Source of the DNA: JABDOU01 sp041609995
GTDB lineage: Bacteria > Actinomycetota > Acidimicrobiia > Spongiisociales > SHLN01
Direction: 5' to 3'
Assembly (NCBI GenBank): GCA_041609995.1
Contig: JBFIPU010000010.1
Location: 1 to 46,913, forward strand
DNA: 46,913 bases
Made by a program: the position numbers and the translations under genes. The notes below the pieces were generated by a model, which saw only the letters and a program-made list of their open reading frames with translations, did not search any database and had not been told where the DNA came from. Shown here piece by piece: positions 29,104 to 35,986 of this stretch (positions are counted from its first letter, which is position 1; each line of letters starts with the position of its first letter).

Positions 29104-31527
29104 CTATTGGGCTCGAGGGCGCTCGTGGTTCGGGTCGAACATCGGCTCGGCCCGCACCACCGCCGGCGACGCCACCCCCACGATGTCGATCGTCAACTCG
29201 GTCCCGGGCACCGACCATTCCGGGTCTACGTAGCCCATGGCGATGTTCCGCTCGAGCGAGAACCCGAAGGCGCCGCTCGTGACCACCCCGATCAAGCGGT
29301 GGCCGGCACGGATCGGGTCCCCGGTGTGGGCGGCGGCCTCGTCGTTTTCGACCTCCAGGGCGACGAAACGCCGGCGGTCGCCTGCCTGGCGTTGCGCCAC
29401 GATTGCGTCGCGGCCGCGAAACGGTTTGTCGAGGTCGACGAAACGCTCCAGTCGGGCTTCGAGGACCGTGTATTCGGTGTGCAGGTCGGTCTTCCAGCCG
29501 CGGTAGTTCTTCTCGATGCGCATGGACTCGGTGGCGAGCAGCCCGAACTCCACCAGACCGTGCTGTTGACCCGCCGCGAGCAGGGCCTGGTAGGCGGGCA
29601 GCGAGTGCTCCATCGGCATGTGCAGTTCCCAGCCCAGTTCGCCGGTGAAGCTCACTCGGAGCGCCACGACCGGCACCTCCGCCACCTCGATCTGGCGGGC
29701 CGCCAACCAGGGGAACGCGGCGTTGTCCAGTGGGGCGTCGGTCACGGCGCCGAGCACGTCGCGAGTCCGGGGTCCACACAACATCAAGGCGTTGTGGGTG
29801 TCGGTGAGATTGTCAATGGTGACTCCGGGCGGAGGATCGGCTTCTGTGAGCAGATCGAGGTCGTGCCACTCGGCGGCGGCCGCCGATAGCAGCCACAGGG
29901 ATTCGTCGCCCAGCCGCGTCACGGAGAACTCCGAGCGGAACCGGCCTCGCTCATCCGAAACGTACGCCAGCCCGGTCCGGCCCACGGGCGGGATGCGTCC
30001 CGCCGACAGAGTGTCGAACCACGCAATCGTGCCCGGGCCAGAGATGTGGAATCGGGTGAAACCGGAGATCTCAACGAGCCCGACCCGTGCCCGAACCGCT
30101 CTCGCCTCGCGACCCACCTGGTCATGGAACGTGCTGAAGCGGAACGCCGGCACATGCTCGAAGTCGTCCTCGTCGGGATGAAAATAGAGCACCCGTTCCC
30201 AGCCGGCAATCACTCCGAACTCGGCTCCGCGTCCGCCGAGGAACTCGTGGAGCGGCGTCGTCTTGGCGGGGCGCCCGGCCGGCCGGTGCTCGTCAGGCCG
30301 GTGGAACATGAACTCGCGCTGGTACTCCTCGACCGCCTTGGCCGAGGCGTAGGCCTCGTCGGCGTAGGCGGTGAAGCGACGGGGATCGAGCACCCACGTG
30401 TCCCACTCGGACTCGCCGTCGACGATGATTTCGGCCAGGACCTTGCCGAGACCGCCCCCTTCTCCGATGCCCGCCCGGAGGCCCAGCATGGCGTAGCCGT
30501 TGCGCACACCCGGCAGCTTGCCCACCAGGGGCACCCCGTCAGCGGAGTAGGTGATGGGACCGTTGACCACCTGACGGATGGCGACGGTCTTCAACACCGG
30601 GAGGCGCTCCATCACGCGCTCCATGTTGTCGGCGATGCGGTCGAGATCGGGGGCCGCGAGCCGGCCGGCAAAATCGTCGGGAATGTGATCCCTTCCCCAC
30701 GTCTTGCACTTCTGCTCGTATACCCCCACCAGCAGGCCCTCCAGCTCCTGGCGGCTGTAGAAGTCGTCACCGGGGTCACGGATCAGCGGCACGCGGCGAT
30801 CCAGCTGGGCGATCCCGGGGATTGGTTCGGTGATGAGGTATTGGTGCTCCATCGATGAGACCGCCGACTCGAGCCCGTAGAACCTGCCCACCTCATGCAC
30901 CCGGTAGCCGGCGGCGTTGACGAAGGACTCGCACTCGACGTCACCCCGGTTGGTGCGCACCAGCCAGCCGTCTGTGGTTGGCTCGAGTCCAACGACCTCG
31001 GTGTGCCGGTGGGTCGTGCCACCCCCCTTGCGGCCGGCGCCGGCGAGTGCCAAGACGAGGCCGGTCGGGTCGATATCGCCATCGACGGGATCCCACAAGC
31101 CGCACGTGAGCCCCGTGACGTCGAGCAGAGGATGGCGCTCGGCCATCTCAGACGGCCCCAGCAGCTCGAGGTCGACACCCATGCCCTTGGCCATCGCCAC
31201 GAAATGCCGGTAGCCGTCGAGGTCGGATTGGTCGTAGCCGAGGCGAATGCCGCCGTCGTCGCGGTGGTAGGTGATGGGGGTGTCGGGGTCAGCAGCGAGT
31301 TTCGTGTACAGCTCGACGGAGTACTTCTTCAGTCCGACCATCGTTTGGACGGCACCGAACTGCGTGACCTGGCCTGCGGCGTGCCATGTCGACCCGGAGG
31401 CCAGCTCGTCACGTTCGAGCAAGACGACATCCCGCCAGCCGTGCGTCGTGAGATGATAAAACACGCTTGCGCCACCGACGCCACCCCCGATCACGACCAC
31501 CCGTGCCCGGGCGGGAAGCTCACTCAT
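29104..31527 (-). CDS. FAD-dependent oxidoreductase fused to GcvT-like domains (dimethylglycine/sarcosine dehydrogenase family)
   Basis: 807 residues. The N-terminus VVVIGGGVGGASV (GGGVGG 14-19) is the FAD dinucleotide fold; ELASGSTWHAAGQVTQFG contains the His (H49) that carries covalent FAD in rat dimethylglycine dehydrogenase. The oxidoreductase domain extends to ~residue 430. After a linker (FLGGRGAEFGVIAGWER) come aminomethyltransferase-type domains: AVRARVGLVEISGFTRFHI, LGWELHMPMEHSLPAYQAL and the C-terminal barrel. Such fusions demethylate N-methyl amines and pass the methyl group to tetrahydrofolate. AAAGGGA precedes the ATG by 6 nt. It lies 100 bp downstream of the aminotransferase and is likely in one transcript with it. 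Substrate could be dimethylglycine, sarcosine or a related compound. Confidence 0.88.
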   Translation of the reverse strand: MSELPARARVVVIGGGVGGASVFYHLTTHGWRDVVLLERDELASGSTWHAAGQVTQFGAVQTMVGLKKYSVELYTKLAADPDTPITYHRDDGGIRLGYDQSDLDGYRHFVAMAKGMGVDLELLGPSEMAERHPLLDVTGLTCGLWDPVDGDIDPTGLVLALAGAGRKGGGTTHRHTEVVGLEPTTDGWLVRTNRGDVECESFVNAAGYRVHEVGRFYGLESAVSSMEHQYLITEPIPGIAQLDRRVPLIRDPGDDFYSRQELEGLLVGVYEQKCKTWGRDHIPDDFAGRLAAPDLDRIADNMERVMERLPVLKTVAIRQVVNGPITYSADGVPLVGKLPGVRNGYAMLGLRAGIGEGGGLGKVLAEIIVDGESEWDTWVLDPRRFTAYADEAYASAKAVEEYQREFMFHRPDEHRPAGRPAKTTPLHEFLGGRGAEFGVIAGWERVLYFHPDEDDFEHVPAFRFSTFHDQVGREARAVRARVGLVEISGFTRFHISGPGTIAWFDTLSAGRIPPVGRTGLAYVSDERGRFRSEFSVTRLGDESLWLLSAAAAEWHDLDLLTEADPPPGVTIDNLTDTHNALMLCGPRTRDVLGAVTDAPLDNAAFPWLAARQIEVAEVPVVALRVSFTGELGWELHMPMEHSLPAYQALLAAGQQHGLVEFGLLATESMRIEKNYRGWKTDLHTEYTVLEARLERFVDLDKPFRGRDAIVAQRQAGDRRRFVALEVENDEAAAHTGDPIRAGHRLIGVVTSGAFGFSLERNIAMGYVDPEWSVPGTELTIDIVGVASPAVVRAEPMFDPNHERPRAQ

Positions 31528-31627
31528 GCCCGGTCCCTTTGACGATCACTTGGTGAGAGGGTACCGCCGGCGGGTGCGATCTCCGATGGGCTCCGGTTGC
31601 GTATGGAGAGCTGCGGGGAAGCCAGGA

Positions 31628-32824
31628 TCATCTGACCTCCGCAATGGCACCGCCGACGACCGCAACGATGTCGTCGCAATCTCGAACCGTGAGAGTGAGG
31701 GGGATACGCAGGTCGCACAGGTCTCGCAGCACCCGGCGGGTTGCGGTCAGCGGCCGACGCCCGGCGAATTCCCAATGATCGAACCGGGATGTGAAGCCTC
31801 GCGCCTCTGCCCGCCCGAACCACTTGACGTGGACGCCGTGCTCCTCGGCCACCTTCAGCCACCTCGCCATCTGCTCCTCGTCCAGGCCGGAGACGGAGAA
31901 CTGGATGGACGATCCGACGTATCCCTCGTCGGGCGGGCGGTGGGGCAGGGCGATCCCCGTCACCTCGCCCAACCCGGCCGCCAGTCGCTGGTACCGGGCA
32001 TTCCAGGTGGCCGAGCGCTCCTCCAGCAGCGCAAGCTGTGGGAGTGCCAACGCGGCGGCCAACGCCGACATTCGCATCGACAGGTTGGGAGTGGTCGCGG
32101 CGTGGCGCTCGATCACGTCGGGAGGAGGCGCAGCACCGTGCTGGCCGTACAGCATGTACGAGCCACTCATGAGGATTGCGCGGGCGGCGATTTCCTCGTC
32201 GTCGGTGACCAGGAGGCCGCCTTCTCCTGAGTTGACATGCTTGAACGTCTGCGTCGAGAAGCAGCCGATCGATCCGAAGGTCCCGGTGGGCCTTCCCGCC
32301 CACGTGCTTCCCATCGTGTGGGCACAATCTTCGATCACGGTGATGCCGAGCTCGCCGCACAGCGCCGCGAGCTGCTTCATGTCCACGATGTGGCCGCGCA
32401 TGTGCGACAGCAACAGCCGGCGGGAGCCGCTCTCCGCGGCAGCATTCGCCAGGTCATCGAGGTCGATGACCAGGTCGGCGGTGGTACCCACCAGGACCGG
32501 TCGAGCACCGGCGTGGACGATTGCTCCGGGGACAGGCGCCAGCGTCCATGCATTCATCAGCACGGGTTCACCGGGATGGACACCAACGGCCATGACAGCG
32601 GCGGCGAGCGACGCGCCGCACGAGTTGAATGCCACGCAGTAGCGGCGGCCCACGAACGCGGCGAAAGCCGACTCCAGCTGCGCGACGTCGTGCTCTCCGG
32701 CCGACGTCTCGCCATATCTGAACAGCCGACCGGAAGCCAGCAACTCATTGGCCCGGTCGATCCCGGCCTGGGGGACCGGCGGCGGGGATGTGAAATCGAC
32801 GCCGACGAAGGGGAGTTCGCTCAA
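31628..32824 (-). CDS. DegT/DnrJ/EryC1/StrS-type PLP aminotransferase
   Basis: 398 residues from TTG 32824. The family marks are clear: NSCGASLAAAVMAVG, VIEDCAHTMGSTWAG with PLP-contacting D166, and GCFSTQTFKHVNSGEGG with the Schiff-base Lys (K195). Members use a sugar or small keto substrate with glutamate in nucleotide-sugar or antibiotic biosynthesis; no sugar pathway genes are nearby, so its substrate is open. There is no good ATG or GTG start in frame; the TTG overlaps the TGA of a short upstream ORF (TTGA), which points to coupled translation. The FAD/GcvT gene follows by 100 bp. Confidence 0.82.
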   Translation of the reverse strand: MSELPFVGVDFTSPPPVPQAGIDRANELLASGRLFRYGETSAGEHDVAQLESAFAAFVGRRYCVAFNSCGASLAAAVMAVGVHPGEPVLMNAWTLAPVPGAIVHAGARPVLVGTTADLVIDLDDLANAAAESGSRRLLLSHMRGHIVDMKQLAALCGELGITVIEDCAHTMGSTWAGRPTGTFGSIGCFSTQTFKHVNSGEGGLLVTDDEEIAARAILMSGSYMLYGQHGAAPPPDVIERHAATTPNLSMRMSALAAALALPQLALLEERSATWNARYQRLAAGLGEVTGIALPHRPPDEGYVGSSIQFSVSGLDEEQMARWLKVAEEHGVHVKWFGRAEARGFTSRFDHWEFAGRRPLTATRRVLRDLCDLRIPLTLTVRDCDDIVAVVGGAIAEVR

Positions 32825-33000
32825 GGCATCGACCCGGGCCCGGCACCCATGCCGAGGCGCGGCGCACCAGTCCAGTTCCTGACATGGCGGCCGGCCTCGC
32901 CCGGGCGCAGGAGGGCGGCATCCCGGCGGGGTGTTCGGGCCAGGTTCATGACCCGGACCCGGATCGCCAGTGCCCTCCGAGAACGTCCCGAGATGTCCAC
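32821..33000 (-). CDS. Short ORF, truncated duplicate of the 28435-28965 gene's N-terminus
   Basis: 59 residues from GTG 33000. The beginning VDISGRSRRALAIRVRVMNLAR matches VDISGRARSAVGILVRVQNLAR of the membrane protein at 28965, and the promoter (TAGCGT, gap 6 nt) is also copied. After ~30 residues the similarity ends and the frame runs out in unrelated sequence, stopping in TTGA where the aminotransferase begins. So it is either a pseudogene fragment or a leader ORF that now couples translation of the aminotransferase to a captured promoter. Confidence 0.45.
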   Translation of the reverse strand: MDISGRSRRALAIRVRVMNLARTPRRDAALLRPGEAGRHVRNWTGAPRLGMGAGPGSMP

Positions 33001-33006
33001 CGGCCC

Positions 33007-33012
33007 ACGCTA
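33007..33012 (-). promoter_or_regulatory. Leaderless -10 (TAGCGT), gap 6 nt to GTG 33000
   Basis: Copy of the 28972-28977 promoter with one base changed in the hexamer. It probably drives the short ORF, aminotransferase and FAD/GcvT genes. Confidence 0.5.
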
Positions 33013-33095
33013 CCAAGTTGCAGCCGTCATCTCGGGCCCGCACGGCCTGACGTGGCCGGGCTCCAGGACCGGAGAGGAGCCGCATTCGGCGAAAC

Positions 33096-33101
33096 TACGC
33101 T
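33096..33101 (+). promoter_or_regulatory. Leaderless -10 (TACGCT), gap 6 nt to GTG 33108
   Basis: TACGCT ends 6 nt before GTG 33108, the start of the M16 peptidase. Confidence 0.6.
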
Positions 33102-33107
33102 TGGCCT

Positions 33108-34370
33108 GTGCACTATTCGCTGACCACGCTCGACAACGGCTTACGCGTCATCACCGAGACGATGCCGGAGGTGCGCTCGGTCGCAATCGGCTGCTGGGTC
33201 AACACGGGCACCCGCGACGAACGGCCCAACGAGGCCGGGGCCGCCCACTTTCTCGAACATCAGCTGTTCAAGGGGAGCGAACGGCTGTCGGCCCGGGACA
33301 TCGCCGAGGCGTTCGATGCCGTCGGTGCCAGATCCAATGCGTTCACCTCCAAGGAGGAGACCTGCTACTGGGCGCGGATGCGCGACGGCGACCTGGCGCT
33401 CGGCCTCGATCTCCTGAGCGAAATGCTCCAGCGGCCCGCGTTCCGGGCGCACGAGGTCGACTCGGAAAAGCACGTGGTGCTCGAAGAAATCAACATGAAC
33501 GAGGACGATCCCACCGACGTCGCCTATGAGGAATTCATGACCGCCGTGTGGCACGGGCACGACCTGGAACGACCGGTGCTCGGTACGCGGGCGTCCATCG
33601 CAGCCATGACCCCCGACGACCTCCGCGGCTTCTGGCAGCGGCGCTACCACGCCAACAACGTCGTGGTGGCGGTGGCCGGCAATGTCGAGCATGACGAGGT
33701 CGTCGCCTTGTCCCGGCAGTTCTTCGGAGGTTGGCACCAGGAGGAGCCGGGGAGGGTGCACGAACCCGTCCTGGTGCAGCCGCGGGTCAACATTCGCCGG
33801 CGAGACACCGAACAGATGCACCTGATTCTCGGATGTGAGGGCATATCCCGCATGGACGAACGGCGCTATGCCCTCGGGCTGCTGAATCACGTCGTGGGAG
33901 GCGGGATGTCGTCTCGGCTGTTCCGGGAGATTCGGGAGGAGCGGGGCCTTGCCTATGCCGTCTATGCCTTCAGCTATCCCCATGCCGATACCGGGGCTTT
34001 CGGTGTATATGTCGGAACCACGCCTTCCAACACCGATACGGTGCTCGAACTCGTGAAGGACGAGCTGGACAAGGTGGCGGCCGACGGCATCACGCTCGAC
34101 GAGATGGACCGCGCCAAAGGGCATGTGCAGGGCTCGCTGGCCCTTGCGTTGGAGGACCCGAACAGCCGGATGAACCGCCTCGGCCGGCGCGAGATCAGCG
34201 GACAGGAACACCTCTCGGTGGATGAGATGTTGGCCCGTTATGACGCCGTCACCCGCGACGACATCTCCCACCTCGCCAATGATCTCTACCGGCGGCCACG
34301 CGTGATCGGCGCCGTGGGCCCGTTCGATGCGGCGGAGCTCGAAGACCACGTCGGGGTGGGGGCGCCATGA
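33108..34370 (+). CDS. M16 family zinc metallopeptidase
   Basis: 420 residues. The inverted zinc motif HxxEH is HFLEH in AAHFLEHQLFKGSE, with the third ligand Glu in VLEEINMNEDDP about 70 residues on. The C-terminal half has the inactive M16 partner domain (SSRLFREIREERGLAYAVYAF), which closes over the substrate. Members degrade peptides, including mitochondrial-processing-like roles. The gene order M16 peptidase-dapB with a 4-bp ATGA overlap is common in Gram-positives and actinobacteria, though the link to lysine synthesis is not understood. GTG 33108 is set by the leaderless -10. Usual HFLEHMLF is HFLEHQLF here, a minor change next to the site. Confidence 0.92.
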   Translation: MHYSLTTLDNGLRVITETMPEVRSVAIGCWVNTGTRDERPNEAGAAHFLEHQLFKGSERLSARDIAEAFDAVGARSNAFTSKEETCYWARMRDGDLALGLDLLSEMLQRPAFRAHEVDSEKHVVLEEINMNEDDPTDVAYEEFMTAVWHGHDLERPVLGTRASIAAMTPDDLRGFWQRRYHANNVVVAVAGNVEHDEVVALSRQFFGGWHQEEPGRVHEPVLVQPRVNIRRRDTEQMHLILGCEGISRMDERRYALGLLNHVVGGGMSSRLFREIREERGLAYAVYAFSYPHADTGAFGVYVGTTPSNTDTVLELVKDELDKVAADGITLDEMDRAKGHVQGSLALALEDPNSRMNRLGRREISGQEHLSVDEMLARYDAVTRDDISHLANDLYRRPRVIGAVGPFDAAELEDHVGVGAP

Positions 34371-35086
34371 TCAAGGTCGCTGTCTCCGGGGCCAGGGGCC
34401 GCATGGGCTCCCTCACGGTCGACACCGTGTCAACCGCCCCCGACATGGAGGTGGTGGCCCGCTTCGATGCCTTCAGCGACCAGTCGATGGTGGCTGCGGC
34501 CGATGTGGTCGTCGAATTCACGCGGCCCGACGTCGTCTTTCGGAATGCCGAGTCGTGGAGGGCCCTCGGGGTCCATGCGGTGATCGGAACCTCCGGGTTC
34601 ACCGAGGAGCGCATCGCCCGGATGCGCGACCTGTGGGGGGAAGGGCCGCCCAACTGTTTGATCGTACCCAACTTCTCCATCGGCGCTGTGATGGCGATGA
34701 AATTCTCGGAGATCGCCGCGCCCCATTTCCAGGGGGCCAACGTGATCGAGCTCCACCAGTCGGCGAAGGCCGACGCCCCGTCGGGCACCGCCCTCGCCAC
34801 CGCCGGCCGAATGTCAGACGCCGGCCATTTTCGTCCCCCGACCTCCGAGCCGCTCGTCGAGGGGGTGCTGGGGGCCGACCACCGCGGGGTTGGCGTCCAT
34901 TCGCTTCGGCAACCAATCGAGATCGCCGACCAGGAGACCAGGCTGTCGTCACCTGGCGAGATGCTCAGCATTCGCCACATCGCGTTTGACCGCAGCGCCT
35001 ACATGCCCGGTGTGCTCGCCGCCATCCGCAAAGTGGCCGACCTGCCCGGTGTCACGGTCGGTCTCGAGCCCGTTCTCGGGCTTTAG
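34367..35086 (+). CDS. dapB: 4-hydroxy-tetrahydrodipicolinate reductase
   Basis: 239 residues, close to mycobacterial DapB. It reduces the DapA product with NAD(P)H on the way to diaminopimelate and lysine. The N-terminal VSGARGRMG (residues 6-14) is the nucleotide-binding loop; GTSGFTEE, PNFSIGAVMAMKF and KADAPSGTA are signature blocks. The proton-donor His130 and Lys134 are kept, but the second His of the usual HH pair is Gln (H130-Q131). dapA is ~6.7 kb away at 41829, so both steps sit in this window. The stop overlaps the convergent sucrase/ferredoxin-like gene by 4 bp. Confidence 0.93.
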   Translation: MIKVAVSGARGRMGSLTVDTVSTAPDMEVVARFDAFSDQSMVAAADVVVEFTRPDVVFRNAESWRALGVHAVIGTSGFTEERIARMRDLWGEGPPNCLIVPNFSIGAVMAMKFSEIAAPHFQGANVIELHQSAKADAPSGTALATAGRMSDAGHFRPPTSEPLVEGVLGADHRGVGVHSLRQPIEIADQETRLSSPGEMLSIRHIAFDRSAYMPGVLAAIRKVADLPGVTVGLEPVLGL

Positions 35087-35958
35087 CGCGGTTCAAACCG
35101 GACGGAGCCGACCGCTTCGTATTCGACTGCCTGCTTGGCAGGGACGCCACCGGGTTGCCTACACGAAATGGTTGGGACCTGGCGCCGGGGAACAACCGTC
35201 ACCCGGGCCACCCGCTCCTGTCCCACGACCTCGGCCTCGCCGCCGTTCAGACGCACCGCCGTGGTCTGCCAGCTCCAGCCCTCGGCGGCGAACACGGCAC
35301 ACTCGGCGACCTGGCCGGCCCCGGCCGGAGCCAGGATCAGCCCCCGGCACCGGTCGATGAACGCATCAGGTGGTCGGCGCTCCAATACGGCGTCGAGCAG
35401 CGGGAGGTCCATGCGAGCCCACATGCGGCCGTCGGGGATCACCAGCGCGGTCGGTGCGAACCGGTGTCCACCCGTATGTGACACCCGGAGGACGGTGATC
35501 GGCCGGCTTTCGGCCTCGGCTGCGAAGCGGGTTCCGTCGGTTCCACAGCAGACATCGTGCGATCCCTGGGTGCAGACGGCCAAGACGCGTTCGGGGGCGG
35601 GTCGGGCTGAGCGCCATCGGTCGGTCGGGTCCGCGACGTGGCGGGCGAGTTCGAGCGCCGGGACCTCGTAGGCGGTGCCGACCATGGGGAACCCGGCATA
35701 TACCAGCACCCGTAGTCGATCACCTGACGGCGGGTCGTCGGCGAACGCCAGCACCCGCGTCGTTCCGCGGGACGATTCCATGCCGGTGGCGAGGCCCCCG
35801 AGCAGCGGATGGTCGAACACCGGCTTGGGCCACGGCGCCGGGACCCCGATGAGAGTGACGGTTTCCGCGTGAAAGGCCGTTCCACGCGGATCGAGTGCGA
35901 TGGCACGTGACCAGCTGGCGCAGCGGGGCTGCTCGTCCGGCCCCGGGAGCAACTTCAT
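35083..35958 (-). CDS. Sucrase/ferredoxin-like family protein
   Basis: 291 residues. VLAVCTQGSHDVCCGTDG followed by ESRPITVLRVSHTGGHRFAPTAL is the diagnostic block of this family, a thioredoxin-like fold resembling [2Fe-2S] ferredoxins, with Cys residues able to hold a cluster. FIDRCRGLI gives another Cys. The name comes from a yeast homologue and does not indicate sucrose cleavage. It follows pyruvate phosphate dikinase by 28 bp on the minus strand and is probably the last gene of that transcript. ATG 35958 has no clear ribosome binding site. Function unknown. Confidence 0.82.
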   Translation of the reverse strand: MKLLPGPDEQPRCASWSRAIALDPRGTAFHAETVTLIGVPAPWPKPVFDHPLLGGLATGMESSRGTTRVLAFADDPPSGDRLRVLVYAGFPMVGTAYEVPALELARHVADPTDRWRSARPAPERVLAVCTQGSHDVCCGTDGTRFAAEAESRPITVLRVSHTGGHRFAPTALVIPDGRMWARMDLPLLDAVLERRPPDAFIDRCRGLILAPAGAGQVAECAVFAAEGWSWQTTAVRLNGGEAEVVGQERVARVTVVPRRQVPTISCRQPGGVPAKQAVEYEAVGSVRFEPR

Positions 35959-35986
35959 GGAGTGAGGCCCACAGAATCAGGCCAGG

